The position numbers were made by a program, and so were the translations under genes. The notes beneath the pieces were generated by a model. It saw only the letters and a program-made list of their open reading frames with translations, was not told the DNA's origin and did no database searches. Below are positions 47,151 to 62,229 of a stretch of DNA of 64,000 nt, one piece after another. Numbering within the stretch: the stretch's first letter is position 1; every line of letters begins with the position of its first letter. Origin of the DNA: Geosiphon pyriformis (Eukaryota > Glomeromycota > Glomeromycetes > Archaeosporales > Geosiphonaceae); assembly GCA_016748015.1 (NCBI GenBank), contig JAAOMT010000557.1:295548-359547 (forward strand), given 5' to 3'.

Positions 47151-49389
47151 TACATAAGAGAGCAATTATAATTGTCTTAAAATTAAATAAAATGATAATT
47201 ATAATATGTTAAAATATAATGTTAAGCTCTTTGTTGATGTTTTTAAAAAAAGCTAAAAAATTTCAATTTAATTCGATAATAATTTATATTGACAACTCAT
47301 ATTAACCAAAAACAAGCAGAATCTGTTTTGGTACATAAATATTTTTCAAGTATTCAATGCAAATTTTAAACCAAAAATGCTCAAAACTTTCAGATTCTAA
47401 TTTTTTTTATTTCCTAAACATAATCAAACCTTTTTTGGTTAAAACTAGTCTGTATATATATATTAAAATTTTAAAATAGACAAATAAATCTGTTAAAAAA
47501 CAGTTTTTTAACAGCTTTGAAATTGGCATATAATCAAATATTGTGAATAAAATCTAGAAATAGATCATATTTTAATAACAGATTACTTATTTTAGCCAAT
47601 TAACTTAAAATAAAATTTGTGTTCAATTTTACTAAGATTATTAGTAAATTGTTAAATATAAATTTATTTGTAATTTTATAGTTTTATTCAAAAAAATTGT
47701 TTATTATATTTAAACTATTAATTTAAGTTAACACATTAATAAACGACAGTAATAAAAACTTTTTAGCAAATTAAACTTGTTTTTAATCAAGTATTTTATT
47801 ATTATATCTTAATTTCTTTCTAGTTTTTAACATTAAAATTAATTATTAACTTAATTATTCACTTAATTATTAACCAAATTATTGACTTATTTATTAATTT
47901 GTTTTATTTGTTTTTTGATTAAAACTGTAAAAATATTCATTTACATTAAAAAACTAATTTACATTTTAATATTTCTATTAAATACTTTTTTTTGGATCAA
48001 AACATTTAAAAATTTAAAATTAAAAACTTTTTTTTATAATTTATATTGAATTATTAAATAAGCTTTATTAAAAAGAATTAATAACTGTTATTAAAATTTA
48101 ATAACGTTATATAAAACATGAAATTATAATCGCTATATTATTTTTTTTATAAATAATTATAATTTATTCTTCTATTTTCAGATTTTTTATAAAAATTAAT
48201 AATTGTTATTTTGAGATTTTTATATTTTAATCAAATTTTTTATTTATTTGAATTGCTTCTTTGTCAAAATCTTCCTTGTTATTTCTATTATTATTATTAT
48301 TAACTATTTACTTTGCTATTTATTAATGTATTATTTTAATCTGTCTTGATATAAAGCTAATTTGCGTTTTTGTATTTTACAATAAGCAACAAAATAGCCA
48401 AAATTTAATAATATACTTGTTTATTTAATATTATTTTTTGCTTAATTTATTTATAAAAAACTGCATACATTCTCAGTTGAAGGCATAATTTCCATGCAAT
48501 TAGAAGTTTAGCAATCTCAATTTATATATAAAACAGATATAAATTTTTTGGCATTAATAAATAGCACTTTTTTTTATTATTGATAACTATAGTATTAATA
48601 TTAAAATATTTTACCTATTAAGTTCAAGAATATTATTGTACAAAACTCATACTGTGTTGTTCACAAAGCACTAATAATTAAAACCATTAATATTTGTCAA
48701 TTTTGTTTTTATTCTTTTTAAAATCTTCAAAAGGTTTATTAATTACTTTATAATTCAAAGTATTTTCATTTTTTTTAATATTACGAAACTAAAATTATAA
48801 AGTATTTGTCAAAATTTACATGAATAAAATTTATTGTACACTACATAATTATTTATAAAGCCAAAATCAGTCAAAATATTTAGTTTTTTTCATTGTACAC
48901 ACTTTTATTTTTTAACTAAAACTAACCCATAAAACCAGATATTTTTTTTTATATTTATAAAATCAACCAAACTTTTATGGTTTTTTTCAATTTCTCAACA
49001 TTTGGTACTTTACACAAACTAAAAAATTCGAATAATTAAAATTCTTAACAGTTTTAATCAAAAAAATTAGTTTTATATTGGGAAAATTACTGTACTAATT
49101 TGAAAGTTAAAAAATCATTGAAAGTAATGTTTTTTTTTAAGCATCTGCATGTTTTTTAGTAACAAACGATCATTTTTTAAAAGTTAATTTATTTAATCAC
49201 TTGTTTTGGTTTCGAGAAATGGTTGAAATTTGCATGATAATGAATAAATTTAAATTGATTATAATAGAATGAGTAAATAAAAAAAAAGGCATAATATAAT
49301 TTTCAAGTCAATCAACGATGACAAAAATTACGAGTTATAAATTCTTTTCCCAGAAATATTTTTAGAGAATCTCACTTTTGATCATTTTA
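47151..49389. other. AT-desert spacer between inverted copies A and B
   Basis: About 2.2 kb, nearly all A/T, with no open frame of note. It forms the loop of the large A/B inverted repeat. Confidence 0.6.
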
Positions 49390-51300
49390 GTAAAGATTTT
49401 AAAGTAAATGTCACAAAAAATATTTCTATATATTTTTACAAAGAAACTAAATTATTTCGGTAAATTATGCCGTAATCTTTTATAAAAAATGCTTGATCTA
49501 ACTTATCAGTTTCTATTTCGTTTCGAGAAAAAAAAGAACCATAACACCAGCCACTTTAAGCAGCACTGTTTATAGTATCTTCCTACTATAATACCCTCCA
49601 TACTTACAAACATTGACACATGAGTTCTGTAATTAAGATTCAGAACAATATTGATGATAACAGGGATATGGCAGGGAGATAACAAAAAATATTCCTCGCC
49701 AAGGAAAATTTTAGGGGCTCCGAGTTTGTGCTTTACGCCCAGGTAGTTTTGTGAAATTAGCGCCGCTAGCGTGAGATAGATCTTGATAGACATTTTCTAT
49801 CTTCAACTTTATCTTTGTTCTTAAAAAAATTAGTGATTAATAATAATAATTAAAGATCCTGTAATCAATCAGAAACATTTTTAATCAAAACAACACGATA
49901 TTATAAATCCTTTTTTGGTAAAGATGAGCTGCTGTTCTAAAATCACATAATTTTAAATGGAGGGCTATGTTTATAAAAAAAAAACTAATAATTTAAAAAG
50001 ATTTTGATATAAAAACAGCCTTTATTTCATTATCGCTTCCATTACCTCCCTTTATTGCTTCTCTTCATTTTTAATCGCTTCGTTTCCCTTCCTTTATCAC
50101 TTCCTTTCGCTTCCTTTATCACTTGCTTTATTACTTCCCTTCTTCTCCTTTATTGCGTCCCTTCCTGTATCGCTTCCTTTTCTTCATTCTTTCCCTTCCT
50201 TTTTTCGTTCCCTTTTTCTGCCTTTCTCTCTTTTCTTTTTTTCTGTACTTCTCTCTTCCTATTATTCTCTCTTTATTCGTTCCTATATAAAGTGAGTTTC
50301 GCTGGGTATTGTACTTGTTTAAAAGTTCAAACGTTAAAAAATAAAAAAAATAAAAAAAAAGATTTTTCCGGAAGGAGTTTGTGGCGATTTTTTGAGATAT
50401 TTGTGGATTACCTCTATAATAATCTTGGATTTGTCGCGTGCACATTTTTCTTCTTAAATGATCACAAATACAAACTTGATCATGTGACAATACTCATAAA
50501 TAAATGTCTTTTTTTAATAGATGACTTATTTACAACAAAAGTCCTTCGTTCTTCCTTCCTGTCTTTCCTTCCTGTCCTTCCTCTCGCGCTCTCTCTTCGT
50601 TTCTATGTAACTTTTACAAGGTGAGTTTCGCTGGGTATTGTGCTTGTTTAAAAGTTTAAACGTTAAAATATAATACAAATAAAAATATAAAAAATAAAAA
50701 AAAATAAAAAAAAGTAAAAAAATAAAAAAAAAAGATTTTTTCGGAAGGAATTTGTGGCGATTCTTTAAGATAATTTTGGATTACCTCTATAATTATCTTG
50801 GACTTGTCGCGTGCACATTTTTCTTCTCAAATAATCGCAAATACAAACTTGATCATGTGACAATACTCATAAATAAATGTCTTTTTTTAATAGATGACTT
50901 ATTTACAACAAAAGTCCTTCGTTCTTTCTTCCTGTCTTTCCTTCCTGTCCTTCCTCTCGCTCTCTCTCTTCGTTTCTATGTAACTTTTACAAGGTGGGTT
51001 TCGCTGGGTATTGTACTTGTTTAAAAGTTAAAACGTTAAAATATAAAAAAAATAAAAAAATAAAAAATCTTTTTTGAAGGAATTTGTGGCGATTCTTTAC
51101 GATAATTGTGGATCACCTCTATAATTATCTTTGATTTGTCGCGTGCACATTTTTCTTCTTAAATGATCACAAATACAAACTTGATCATGTGACAATACTC
51201 ATATATAAATGTCTTTTTTTTACATGACTTATTTACAACAAAAGTCCTTCGTTTTTCCTGTCCTTTCCCTCTCTCTCCGTTCTTATGTAAAATTTTGTGA
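49390..51300 (-). repeat. Composite repeat, copy B (inverted relative to A)
   Basis: Same parts as copy A in reverse order on the + strand: a single-copy part with an intact small ORF (49390-49990), a pyrimidine-rich tract (about 50030-50285), then about three tandem units (about 50300-51290). The array units are clearly the same as in A (GTCGCGTGCACATTT, TTGATCATGTGACAATACTC). Open frames of 90-190 codons across the array follow the repeat period and are not counted as genes. Confidence 0.85.
49506..49793 (-). CDS. Small conserved ORF of the composite repeat
   Basis: A 95-codon frame beginning MSIKIYLTLAALISQNYLGV and continuing KHKLGAPKIFLGEEYF, then PCHIPVIINIVLNLNYRTHV. The first 20 residues resemble a weak signal peptide or membrane segment. 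The same start is found in copy C (63868 to the window end, identical for at least 44 codons), and a broken version is in copy A at 46718. No family was recognised. The region is distinctly less AT-rich than its surroundings (ACGCTAGCGGCGCTAA). Protein-level selection is not shown by three copies, so this may be non-coding conserved DNA. Confidence 0.35.
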   Translation of the reverse strand: MSIKIYLTLAALISQNYLGVKHKLGAPKIFLGEEYFLLSPCHIPVIINIVLNLNYRTHVSMFVSMEGIIVGRYYKQCCLKWLVLWFFFFSKRNRN

Positions 51301-52816
51301 AGATTTACAATATTTACACCAAAGTGACTCTTCGAATATGTAATAATATTCTGAACATTTCAACAATCCAGTTTTCTATCTCTTTTGCCAATATCTTAAT
51401 AGTAATAAATTGTTTAATTAAAATGATATATTTTTTTTTTAAATTTTTTAACATTTAAATTTTTTTATTTTTTGTATTTTACTTTTAAACCAATGATTAA
51501 TTTAAATTTTAAAACAATACTTATTTTTTAAAAACCAATAAAAAACTGTAAAAAATATAAAAAATATCTACAAATTAGTTTAAATGTTTTATGTTTAGAA
51601 CTTAAACAAACTCAATTTTTTGAAAAATATTATTTAAAGAAGATAATATTATAAAAAAATAGTTAATTAAGAAAATTCTCAATTATTTTAAAATATTTAT
51701 AAATTAACTTACAAATTTTATTATATTATTTTTAAATACAAATAAAAAAATAATTTAATTTTATACCAGTTATAGTTTTGTTTTTACACTTAACTTGTTA
51801 TAATTTACAATAGTAATTATATTAATACCTAATATTAAAAATAAAATAATTAATATAAATAATATTAATATAATTAAATATTTAATAAAACTAAAAATTA
51901 AAAGATTTAATTTTAAAAATAGTATAAAATTAATAGTCATATTAATTATAACATTAATAATTTTATTATTTAAAATATTTAAGTGTTTTTTAACTTTAAT
52001 TTTATTTATCAAATTTTTATTACAATAGAATATTATTTCATTTAGCATTTTTTATATAAATTTGATTTATAACAGTTTATTTTAATTTTTAATATTAATA
52101 TTAATCTAATTATATATTATAATATTTATAAAAAAAATTTTTAACATAATATTCAAAGCTAATATAATAATATAAGACTTAATAAATACTAAAAATATTA
52201 TATTTTATACTTTGGTTTATAAATTCAAAATAATATTATTGAAATAACTATTAATATTTTCTTTAATGAAATTAAATTCAAAATTTTTAATCAAATTATT
52301 AGTAAAAAAAAGTTAAATTAAATATTAGCTAAAATAGCAACTATTTTTGAATAGCTATTAATAAATAAATATATTACTTAAATAGTTTTAAAAACACTAA
52401 ATTATAGTTTAATACAAACTATTATAATTTTTTATATAATTTGTAAAAATAATAAACTATCATTTAATAAAAAACCAAATAATATATTTTATTTAATTTT
52501 ATAATTAATTTAATAACTTAATAAAGACCACAATTTTTATTTAATCCAATTTATATATAGGTAAATCAAAATTAATTGTTTATTGTAAAAATTATTATAG
52601 TTAAAAAAAATTTTTTATAATATTTATTTTTAATTAGATTAATAATATTAATAATTAATTTAATATCTTATATTTAAAATTGTTAATTTAATTGAATTAT
52701 TATTTTAAAATTAATAATAATAATTTTTTAATTTATTTGTATTTATTAATTTAGAAAAAAATTTATAGAATAAATAATTATTAAAAAACAAATAACATTT
52801 TTTATTAAATATTAAA
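51301..52816. other. AT desert
   Basis: Almost only A/T, with long alternating A and T runs. The open frame at 51770-52048 is composition-driven (Ile/Leu/Asn/Lys only). No gene supported. Confidence 0.65.
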
Positions 52817-55800
52817 TTTTTTTTTATTAATACAATTTAATAAACAAAGTCTAATTACTATCTAGTACAAAATTAAACTAAATAATCTAGACTAGATATA
52901 ATTCACATATTTACTACATATGGCTAGCTAATTAGGCCAAATAAGGCAACAATATGCATTTATAAAAATTCTTACATCATTGTCTAAACCAGAAAAAAAG
53001 AAACATAGTTTACACCTACTAAAATTAACTGTAAAAGACTCAATAATGCCAAGAAATTAGACCATACTATTTAATAGTCTTATTACAATACTACCAGCTA
53101 GATCAAATATTACATTACTATCTTTAATTAAACTTGTTTTTTTTATTTTAGCCCTAAATTTAGATTTACCAAGCCAAATTATAAAATAATGTTTTTTTAT
53201 TAACTGACTTATAAATACAACAATTTTTGACAAAACTTTTTTCTTGATCTTAAAAACTAATAACACTTTAGTATACCAATTTCTTAACACAAAACTCTTG
53301 CAAATTACAGCATACAGACTCATATCTAACAAACATTTAAATAGAATTTTCAGTACAGAAGAAGAAAAAACAGAAGTATCAATCAGTAATTTTCAGAGAT
53401 TAGAGAGCTTTAACAATATCTTATTGCAAATACTAACATTTTTGATATAAGTAAAAACATAATCTAAAAGCTCTATTTTACTACATAGTAAACATAATAT
53501 GTTTGGATATCTTCTATTATACAATTTTTTTTGAACTACTACTGGCAATTATTTATGTACAGCTTTCATTAAATATGTGCATAAATTGGTTAAACTCTTA
53601 CTGGTAAATCTAAACAATTTGTATTAGTTAAAATACTATATTTTTACAGTAGACAACCAGTCTATGTTTTTAATTAAAGCATTTAACACTACTTTGTGGC
53701 CAAGACCAGCTTTTTAATAAGCATAACAAACAAAACAGTATATTATAAATAAAGTAATGAACATTATTAAAGACAGTCATGTTCTCAGCCATAACATAAC
53801 ACTCATTTATTTTATTTAGCAAAAACAAAGAAAAATTAGTAGTTACTTTTATTATTTAATCTATCTTTATATTGTCCAAGATTTTTGAATAACTTTTAAC
53901 TTTTATTCACTTGACTAAAAAATTTTTATTTCTTATTAAATTCACAATATGTCTCTTTTCCATCCAACAGCAATTGCAAAAATCTGGCACAACAAAACTT
54001 TTTTCAACAATGCATACATCAATAACTACTTGGCTATCTAGATACACAATCACATTACAAAAAAAAACCACATTCTAATGATAATATTACAGCTTGTAGT
54101 TTAATCAAAATTAATAACAAAAGATTTTTTACTCTAATGTTAATGTCCAAATTCACAGCTAAAAAATAAACAGCAACCCTACAAATAATCTCAACAAAGC
54201 CCAAGTTTTTTAAAAAACTATTTGTATAAACTTTAAGAGTACCAAACCAAATCTTATCTAAATAGTTTTATATATCAAAAAAATTGTCGAACTTCAGAAT
54301 ACTTGTATAATATGATGTATAAGCATTAGCAAATCTAGTTAATAATAACCTATTATGTTGAAAAAATTTTGATATCAGCTTAAACCAATATAAAACAGAA
54401 CTCTTGGAGTTCAATTTTTTCTATAATAAAATGTTTTTTAATTATTATACCACTCTTTTTGCCCAAGAGTTTATTATTAAAAGCCATTTAAAATTTTTTT
54501 AAAAAGCAAATTAAATTAAAGTACAAGGACTTTTTCAAAATATTAAACATCAAATATTTTCTAAAAACATGAAAAGTGCTAGGCAAATTATTATCTAAAG
54601 ACACATTATTAACCAAAAAAATTTTTTTTATTTTAGCCAAAAAATTATTAACAAAACTAATACACAACTTTATAAGATATCTTAAAAGATTTAAAAAAGC
54701 TCAATCCAATATCTGTAAATTCAAGAGTCTGTAGTTAAACAACCATTCAAAAATTTCAGGTGCATTAAAAAAATTTACCACAGCTGCCAATTTACTTTCA
54801 GCTTGTATTTGTTCAAAAAATTTCAGATTATAAATAAAAAAGTGGTGTAGTGCTTTACTAAGAAAATTTTGTAACAAGTTGGCTTTGAATTTAAAACTTT
54901 ATCTGACTATAATATTCTATTTATAACACATATTTGACAAAACAAAACTAAACTAAAACTTATAACTGACAATAAGCTGTAAAATAGCTAATATTAAATA
55001 AAAAAATTGTTTATCTGTAATAGCTTTTTTAAGTATTATATTAACAAAAAATTAAACATCAAAATAAGCCTTGGCCAAACTTAACTTAGACAACCCCTTA
55101 ATAAACAGAAAAATATTCAGGTATCTATGCACTTTATTTTTTGGCAATTGAAATTGGCAAACTGCTAATTTTTAAAAAAGCAATTTTGACATCTTGATTG
55201 ATAAAAATATTATTTATTATAAAAAATTCACTAGTAATATTCAAAGTATATTGTATAGAAGCTTGACAATTTTTAACCCAAATTGTATTATTCACAAATG
55301 TATTAGCAGTAAAAAAAGAAAACATTCTCTCCCTATTTTTTATTCTGTCTGTTTTGGCAACAAACTTAGTATCAATTTAGTAACTACACAAATATTTATG
55401 TCTTTTAATTTACATAAAAGCAGATCATAAAAAAATTTTTAAAGAAAAAATAAAAAGATTTTGTCTTAATCCAATCTATTGTGTATCTTGTAGCCCTCTA
55501 AAAAGCCAAAATCAGTTATCATTTTATTGATTTTATCATTATGTATACTACAAAAAACTTAATAAAACAATCTTATATTTTAATTTAATGCAAATTAGCT
55601 CTTAAATAATGTTATTTAACTGAGTTATAAGCTTTACACATATTTTGTAGAACCAATCACAGTTTTTTATTTTTTTCTAAAGTATCTTTTACCACAGATC
55701 TAATGGCAAATACTAAAGATTAGATTGAAGTATCTTTTAATACTGAAAAATTATTACTTTAGAAAATGCCAATTTGTTATATGCAAATAAAATCTAATTA

Positions 55801-58800
55801 AAAAGAACTTTAAAAAAAATTTTCTTAGTAGTCTTAATCAATGCAATAGACTAGGTGTTTGTTAAGACTTTATTTCAGTCATAAGACTTGGAAATTATTA
55901 AAACTTATGTTCTTTTTTATAAACCAAAAACATTATTAAGAAACAAATACTTATTTAGCAATTTCAAAAGAGATCTTACTACAGTATTACTACTATGTTT
56001 TTAAAGTTTATTAAAAATACCAGACAAACCAGCAGCCTTGTTGCTAAGCAAGTTATTAATAATTACAAGCAGTTTTTCTATATTAATTACTTCTATTATC
56101 TTGAAAAAGACATTATTATTTATATAGTTTAATGGTATGTATTAATAAGCCCAAATATAAAACAGCATCTAAAACACAGCATGCTTTTTTGTCTAATCTC
56201 TCATAATTTTATTAACATTAAACTTTACCTTTTCTGGCTCCAAAACCAACTTGCTATTAATTAAGTGATCAAAAACCATCTTGTGAAAAGACTATTCCAA
56301 AATACTATTTATTATTTTCCCTTTATTAAAACAAAAACTTTCTATGTGTCTCTCAATTGCTTTCTTAATAGATGCTTTTTTAGCTAATTTCAATTCACAA
56401 AGCTTAGACTTTCTGTACTTTTTTCAAACTATTAATAAATATCTCAGAATATCTATTATTTTCTTACTATCTTGAATCATATTCATGATCTTAAAAGTCT
56501 TCATATTATCTAAAGTTAACTATATCTTAGCAAGGCAATCAAATTTAAGCATATTATCTAAGCTTAACTTCTTAACAATTTTAGTAATTAGCACTTTTAA
56601 TCCAAAAAACTTAGAAGATCATCTGTTTTTTAAGCACTAAAACTTACTAAACCAATATTTAAAAAATGTTTTATCAGTTAATTTTACCAACACTTTTTTT
56701 AATAGCTTTCATATAGCATCTATGTTTCTACCAATCTTAACTTTTGAAAACTCATCCACCATATTCAAAACTTGGCAAAAGAGCATTTTTTAAATTGTTT
56801 CTATTTGGTTTTATCTGCATCTTTGATTTTAAACTTCTAGTAATTTTTATTAGTCTGTTTATATATGTTATTCAAATAGATATTTAAAAAGCCACCCAAA
56901 TCAACTGAAACCAAAACAGTCTTGTAATTAGTATTAAAAAAATTAGATGTAGATTTAATTTTATAATTAACAACTGCAGACAACAAAGCTTCACTTATAT
57001 AATCTATGACTTTTTTGACATCTTTTGAGTTGCTTTAAGTAAAAGTCTTAACTAATAAATGTCTACTAAATAAGTTAACTAAACCTAAATTTAAACAAAA
57101 CTTGAAACTCACACTTTTTTAGATCTATTTTTATTAAAATCACTATTTAAAACCACATATGTGCTGAAGTTAACTATTTTAGCAATAAAAAAATTAATTT
57201 TTACAGCTTGATCAAACTTAGTTTTAGCAAAAGTACCAGTATACAGATCCAAAATAGCAACTGAAATTCTGTCTTTGAAAAAAAGTCACACCAAAATAAC
57301 ATGACTGGAAATTTTTTTTATCTTAGAAACATATCAAGCCAAAGAAATATTTATAATAATAGTTACTTTAACATCAAAAAAACTTCTATTTAAACCAAAT
57401 ATAAAAATTTGTACTCTATTAAATCTGTTTATAATTCATTACTTAATACTAGATCTTAATTTTGTTTTAATAATAATTAAAACCATATTACCTAAATTTA
57501 TATGCTAATAAATAATATCTTTCTGCTTTGTAAAAACATTGATACTTCAAATATTACATATAGCAAACTTTTACATTAAACTGGTCATTGGTGAAAAAGT
57601 GTGTTTAAATCTAAACCAATATTATTTACTCTGGCTAATAGACTCATAACCAAATCTGACAACTTGTTTAGGTATTTTCTAATTTGAAAACAACCAAAAA
57701 ATCAAAAACTATTGCTTTTACAACAGTTTTACTACTAGTAATCACACTTAAATTCTCACTCATTACTGTATTTACTTTTTAATTCTGTAATAAAAAAATT
57801 ATTAATGGCTGACATCTAGAGCTAAGCTAAGAAATTATTGGCCCAAGTGTTTTTAATCTTTTAGCCAGCTTATCAACTTGTTTTACAAGACTGATAAGAT
57901 TGTGTTCAAGAGTAATAAACCTATTATTAACTTTTATTAACACCAGCAAAAGAGATTTAACATCTAAAGATAAACTATTACCAAAGAAAACCAAAGGCAT
58001 TACTTGAAAAAAAGAGCTACCAGCAATCTGAATTCAAGATTTTTACCAAAAAAAACAGGATAAACAATTAAAGTCTGCTTTTTTTTATATATATTTGCTA
58101 AATAAACACAATTTTAAAAGCTAACCACCTGTTTATTATGACTATCTAAATTTTTATCTACTGAATACATACCAAAAACATGATCAAATTGTTTATATTG
58201 AAAACAACAGACCAAAAAAAATCCAGTTCAGTGCAAACTCATATTTTTGAAAACTAGAGTAAAACTAATAACATTATTTTTAGATATTCTATTAGCAAAA
58301 CAAATCACAGCACATCTGTCATGCACATAAGAGTTCAGATTATAACCAATAAAACAAATCTTTTCATTATATAAAGCCAATAAATCAGAAAGATTATAAG
58401 CACTTGCCTTAATTAGAAAAATATACAACAAAACTTAATAACAATTCTTACATATTTATATTTGTTTATCATTAATAGCCAAAGCCACATGCACAGAATT
58501 TTTTCTCATGAGAACAGACTATTTAAAAACAATTAGACTAGCAATATCTAATAATTCAAACTTTATTAAGATCTTTTGTTAAAGACTAATTAGCTGTATT
58601 TTAATTGAAACTATTTTATCAAATTTAGAAAAGATTGATTTTACTGCCAATTTGGGAAGATTTACTAGAATTTCTTTGATATTTATTTTCTAATTTGAGT
58701 GACTGTTTGTTCTTATAACATTATTATTTACTAAAAAATTTTTACTAATAGTCAATTTTTTAGCTTTTTTTAAGCTTAGTTTAGAAATAAAAATTGAAAC

Positions 58801-59340
58801 TCCAGTTTTCTAAAACATGTAACCCAATCAATAGAAGTTATTTAAAGCCATTAAATTTAGGTGATAAAAACATTAAAATGTTTTCATTATCATTTAAATC
58901 CACAAATAAAGAAGTTTTTAGCAATTAATCCAACACATATGTTCAAGTGCAAGTTTTTTGCAACATAATATTATTTATATTATTATTGACTATCGAATTA
59001 TCTGAATCCACATACCTAATTTTTTTGGCAACCACATTTTTTATATTTTTTATGTCTAAAAAACTATTAATACTACTGGTTTTGCTATCAACTTTGCTTC
59101 TCCAGAACACTATAGGCTTCCTATTAGAGACACCAATATCTTTAAAACTTAAAGAGTCAACAGATAAGTTGACTATACTAATATTCACATTAGGCTTTTT
59201 TATTTTTTTATAAGATGCATTGTGAAAGTAAACATTCTTTACACACTTTTTCTTGGCATTTGAACAGATCTTCAAACCAGCTGAACCCAAACCAAAACCA
59301 CTAACAAAAAAACTTACTGGTTTTATCACAACAAAAAGAG
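52817..59340 (-). mobile_element. Decayed LINE retrotransposon, right copy, nearly full length
   Basis: Same family as 1-4315, on the minus strand. From its 5' end: an N-terminal gag-like region at 59329-58943 (FFVSGFGLGSAGLKICSN, VVAKKIRYVDSDNSIV); a second gag-like block at 58431-58228 (NLSDLLALYNEKICFIGYNL, HDRCAVICF); an eroded endonuclease region; RT with FVNNTIWVKN at about 55300; RNase H at about 54260-53960 (KVYTNSFLKNLG, LQAVILSLECG, VIVYLDSQ); and the shared C-terminal region at 53332-53057. The 3' UTR matches the left copy and ends in an A-run at 52825-52817. Stops and frameshifts are everywhere and it is more AT-rich than the left copy. RT FVDD reads FVNN and RNase H YTDGS reads YTNSF. 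Confidence 0.88.
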
Positions 59341-62229
59341 ATAAGTTGGAAGAAATAACTAAAGAAACACAAAAAAAAAAAGAAAAAAAACAAATTAATT
59401 TTACAATAATTCTTTACTCTTATTATGATCAGAGAATTGATAAGAGAAAGTATTTAATAGTTTTTTTTGAGAATATAAATTTTTATTAAAAATATTAATT
59501 AAAACATTTATTTTATTAGCAAATATTCAGATTTTTTAAAAAAAATTAATAATTTTAATTTTAAAAACATTTTCAATAACAATAAGTTTAACAGATTTAA
59601 AAATTTAAAATTAAAATTATAAACCTATAATAAAATAGTATGTATACATATAATTTTAACTTTTATTATAATACAATAAAAATAAATAATAACTTTATTA
59701 TCATAAAATAATTTTTTGAAAAATAAATACATAATATTCTAACTTTATATATAAGTTTAGTCTAAAAAACTTTAATTAAAATTTTTTTTATAGCTATTAT
59801 AAAAAATTATAAAAGAATAAAATCCAATATTATCTATTCTGTGTTATTAATATATAATTTAAACTTAAAAATTATAAAAAATCAAACACAATCTTATTAC
59901 AATATTTTATTTAACTTTTATATACTAAACGTTTTATTTTGTTCTTATTTATTGTTTTATTAAGTATTTTTCTACAAATTCAATTGTTTTATAATAGATT
60001 AAAATTTTTATAGAAGTGTAAAAAGATGTTTGAATGTATTTTAAAAGCTTTTACCATATAAATAAGCAGACTTTGATAATTTTTTTATCGAAATATACAT
60101 AATTTAAACACTATAAATATGTAATTAATATTTTTTTATGTTTTTTATAAAGAATTTTACTTAAAACAGAAATAATTCGAAATTATATTAATTCTAAGAT
60201 AGATAAAACATTCTGAATTAGACTAATAGTCCACAATTAAAATATTCTTGAGTTTTCAATATAAAAATATTTTTAAATAAGAAAATATAATTTAGTACAT
60301 TAAAAAACAAAGTCAATAAAAAGACAATTAATGGTTTTTAGTAAAAACAATTATTCACAACACTTTTTTTTTACTTTATGAATTGTTAACTGATAATAGT
60401 TTAGCAATATTAGTGATATATTAATACTGTCTACAATTTAAAAAATTTTAAAACAAATAAAATTGTTTACATTCATAAATTTATAGAATATTACTTACAT
60501 TATATCTTTAAGATCTGTCTTTTTTATGCCTAGTTTAACTTATAATCCATATTAAAACTTGTTTTTTAATCCACTCAAAGTTATCTGAATTATTAAAATC
60601 TTCTAAATTTTTAAATATTTAGGCTTTAAGTGGTAAGATTGGTCACTTAAGTTAGACAAAATCTGAAATATTTGACTTAATGCTTTTTTTAAAATATGAA
60701 AACTAGCAATCTATTTATATTATATAATTAGCATATTTGTTAATGTGAATGAATAAAAAATAATATCTAAAAAAATTATGAGCTAAATGGTTTTTTATAA
60801 TTAGAAGTAATATTAATATTAGTAGTTTTTATGTGTTTCTTTTTACAAGACTTGACTATATAACACATTGATCTAAATTTTGTTTTGAATTAACTTTTTA
60901 TTTTCTATTGATAATATTAAAATGCCAAACTACTACTTTACTTTTACACAGTTGAATAAAAAACTTTTATTATTTATATTTTTTTTTAATAAATTCATTG
61001 TTATCTAAATAGAAAAATTGATTGAAAAAACGTAATTAACATATAATAATATAAAATAACACAAAATAATGTAAAATAACACATAATAATATGAAATAAT
61101 ATATGATATCACAAAATAATTAATTATAATATAAAAAAACAAAGCAATAACTAGTATAATTAGCAATAATTAATAATAATAAGCAATTAAAAACAATCTT
61201 GTAAAACTAAAAATATGTATAAAAATAAGTAATTGTAGTAAACAAATAAAACAAAATTGAATTCATTTCAAATAATATCTTTAATCTCTAAAACAACCTA
61301 TTTATTTCATTATTTTTTAATTTTTTTACAAATTAAAATAAAAATATCATTATTTTAACTTTTAAATATATAGTTTAAATTCTATTATTAAAATTTAATT
61401 GCTTGTTTTTTTTGTTTTTTTTCAGACTAAATGCAAATATTATTATGTTTTTAAAATTCTAACAACAAATTAGATTAATTACTTTTAATTAAAGTAATTA
61501 ATAAAATACTAATTTATTTTTTATTTTTTATTTTTTTTTGTTTTTATTTTTTTTGAAAAACAGCAATATTAAAAATTGACTGTTTTGGAATTAAACTTTA
61601 TAATAGTTTGGTAAAAAAAAAGCTCTTTCTAATTGTAAATATTAACTTTATCTTATTAGCTTATTAAAAAGATAAAAAGACAATATTAAACTTTAGTAAT
61701 TATTATTAACTAGTATAAAATAAACATTTTTATATTAACATAAGTGCTAATAGAATATTTTTGTGTCTTATAACCAAAGAATTTAATAAATAAAACTTTA
61801 AATAATAAAAATTTTCAGAACTATTAGATTGATTTACAATAGAAAGCTATTCATTAGAAAACCTTTAAGTTTACTATTATTGAATCAACAATAGCTCATA
61901 TTTTTAAATTATAAGTGCCAAACATTATGACACTATTAAGTTTATTTATAGCATTATTTATAGATTATTACAAAATAGCAAAATAATATAAATATTTTTT
62001 TATTTTTAATAATTACAAGCTTTTTATTCTTTTTTTTTGCAAAAAAACCAGATTTTGCTTTTTGTAATTTAACTTGTACATTGAAATAATTAATTTTGTT
62101 TTTGTTACCTTTTTATTTTTATAATTATAAGACCAAAAAAAAATAAGTTTTAGTAATACATAAAAAAGCAAAAATTAAAATCATGATAAATTTTTTATTT
62201 AATATTGTTTAGATTTTTGCTACTTGATA
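59341..62229. other. AT desert
   Basis: About 2.9 kb, nearly all A/T. No gene or element recognised. Any 5' UTR of the right LINE copy would lie at its left edge. Confidence 0.6.

Noticed and set aside
58947-59213. 88-codon hydrophobic + strand ORF
   Set aside because: Antisense of the gag-like region of the right LINE.
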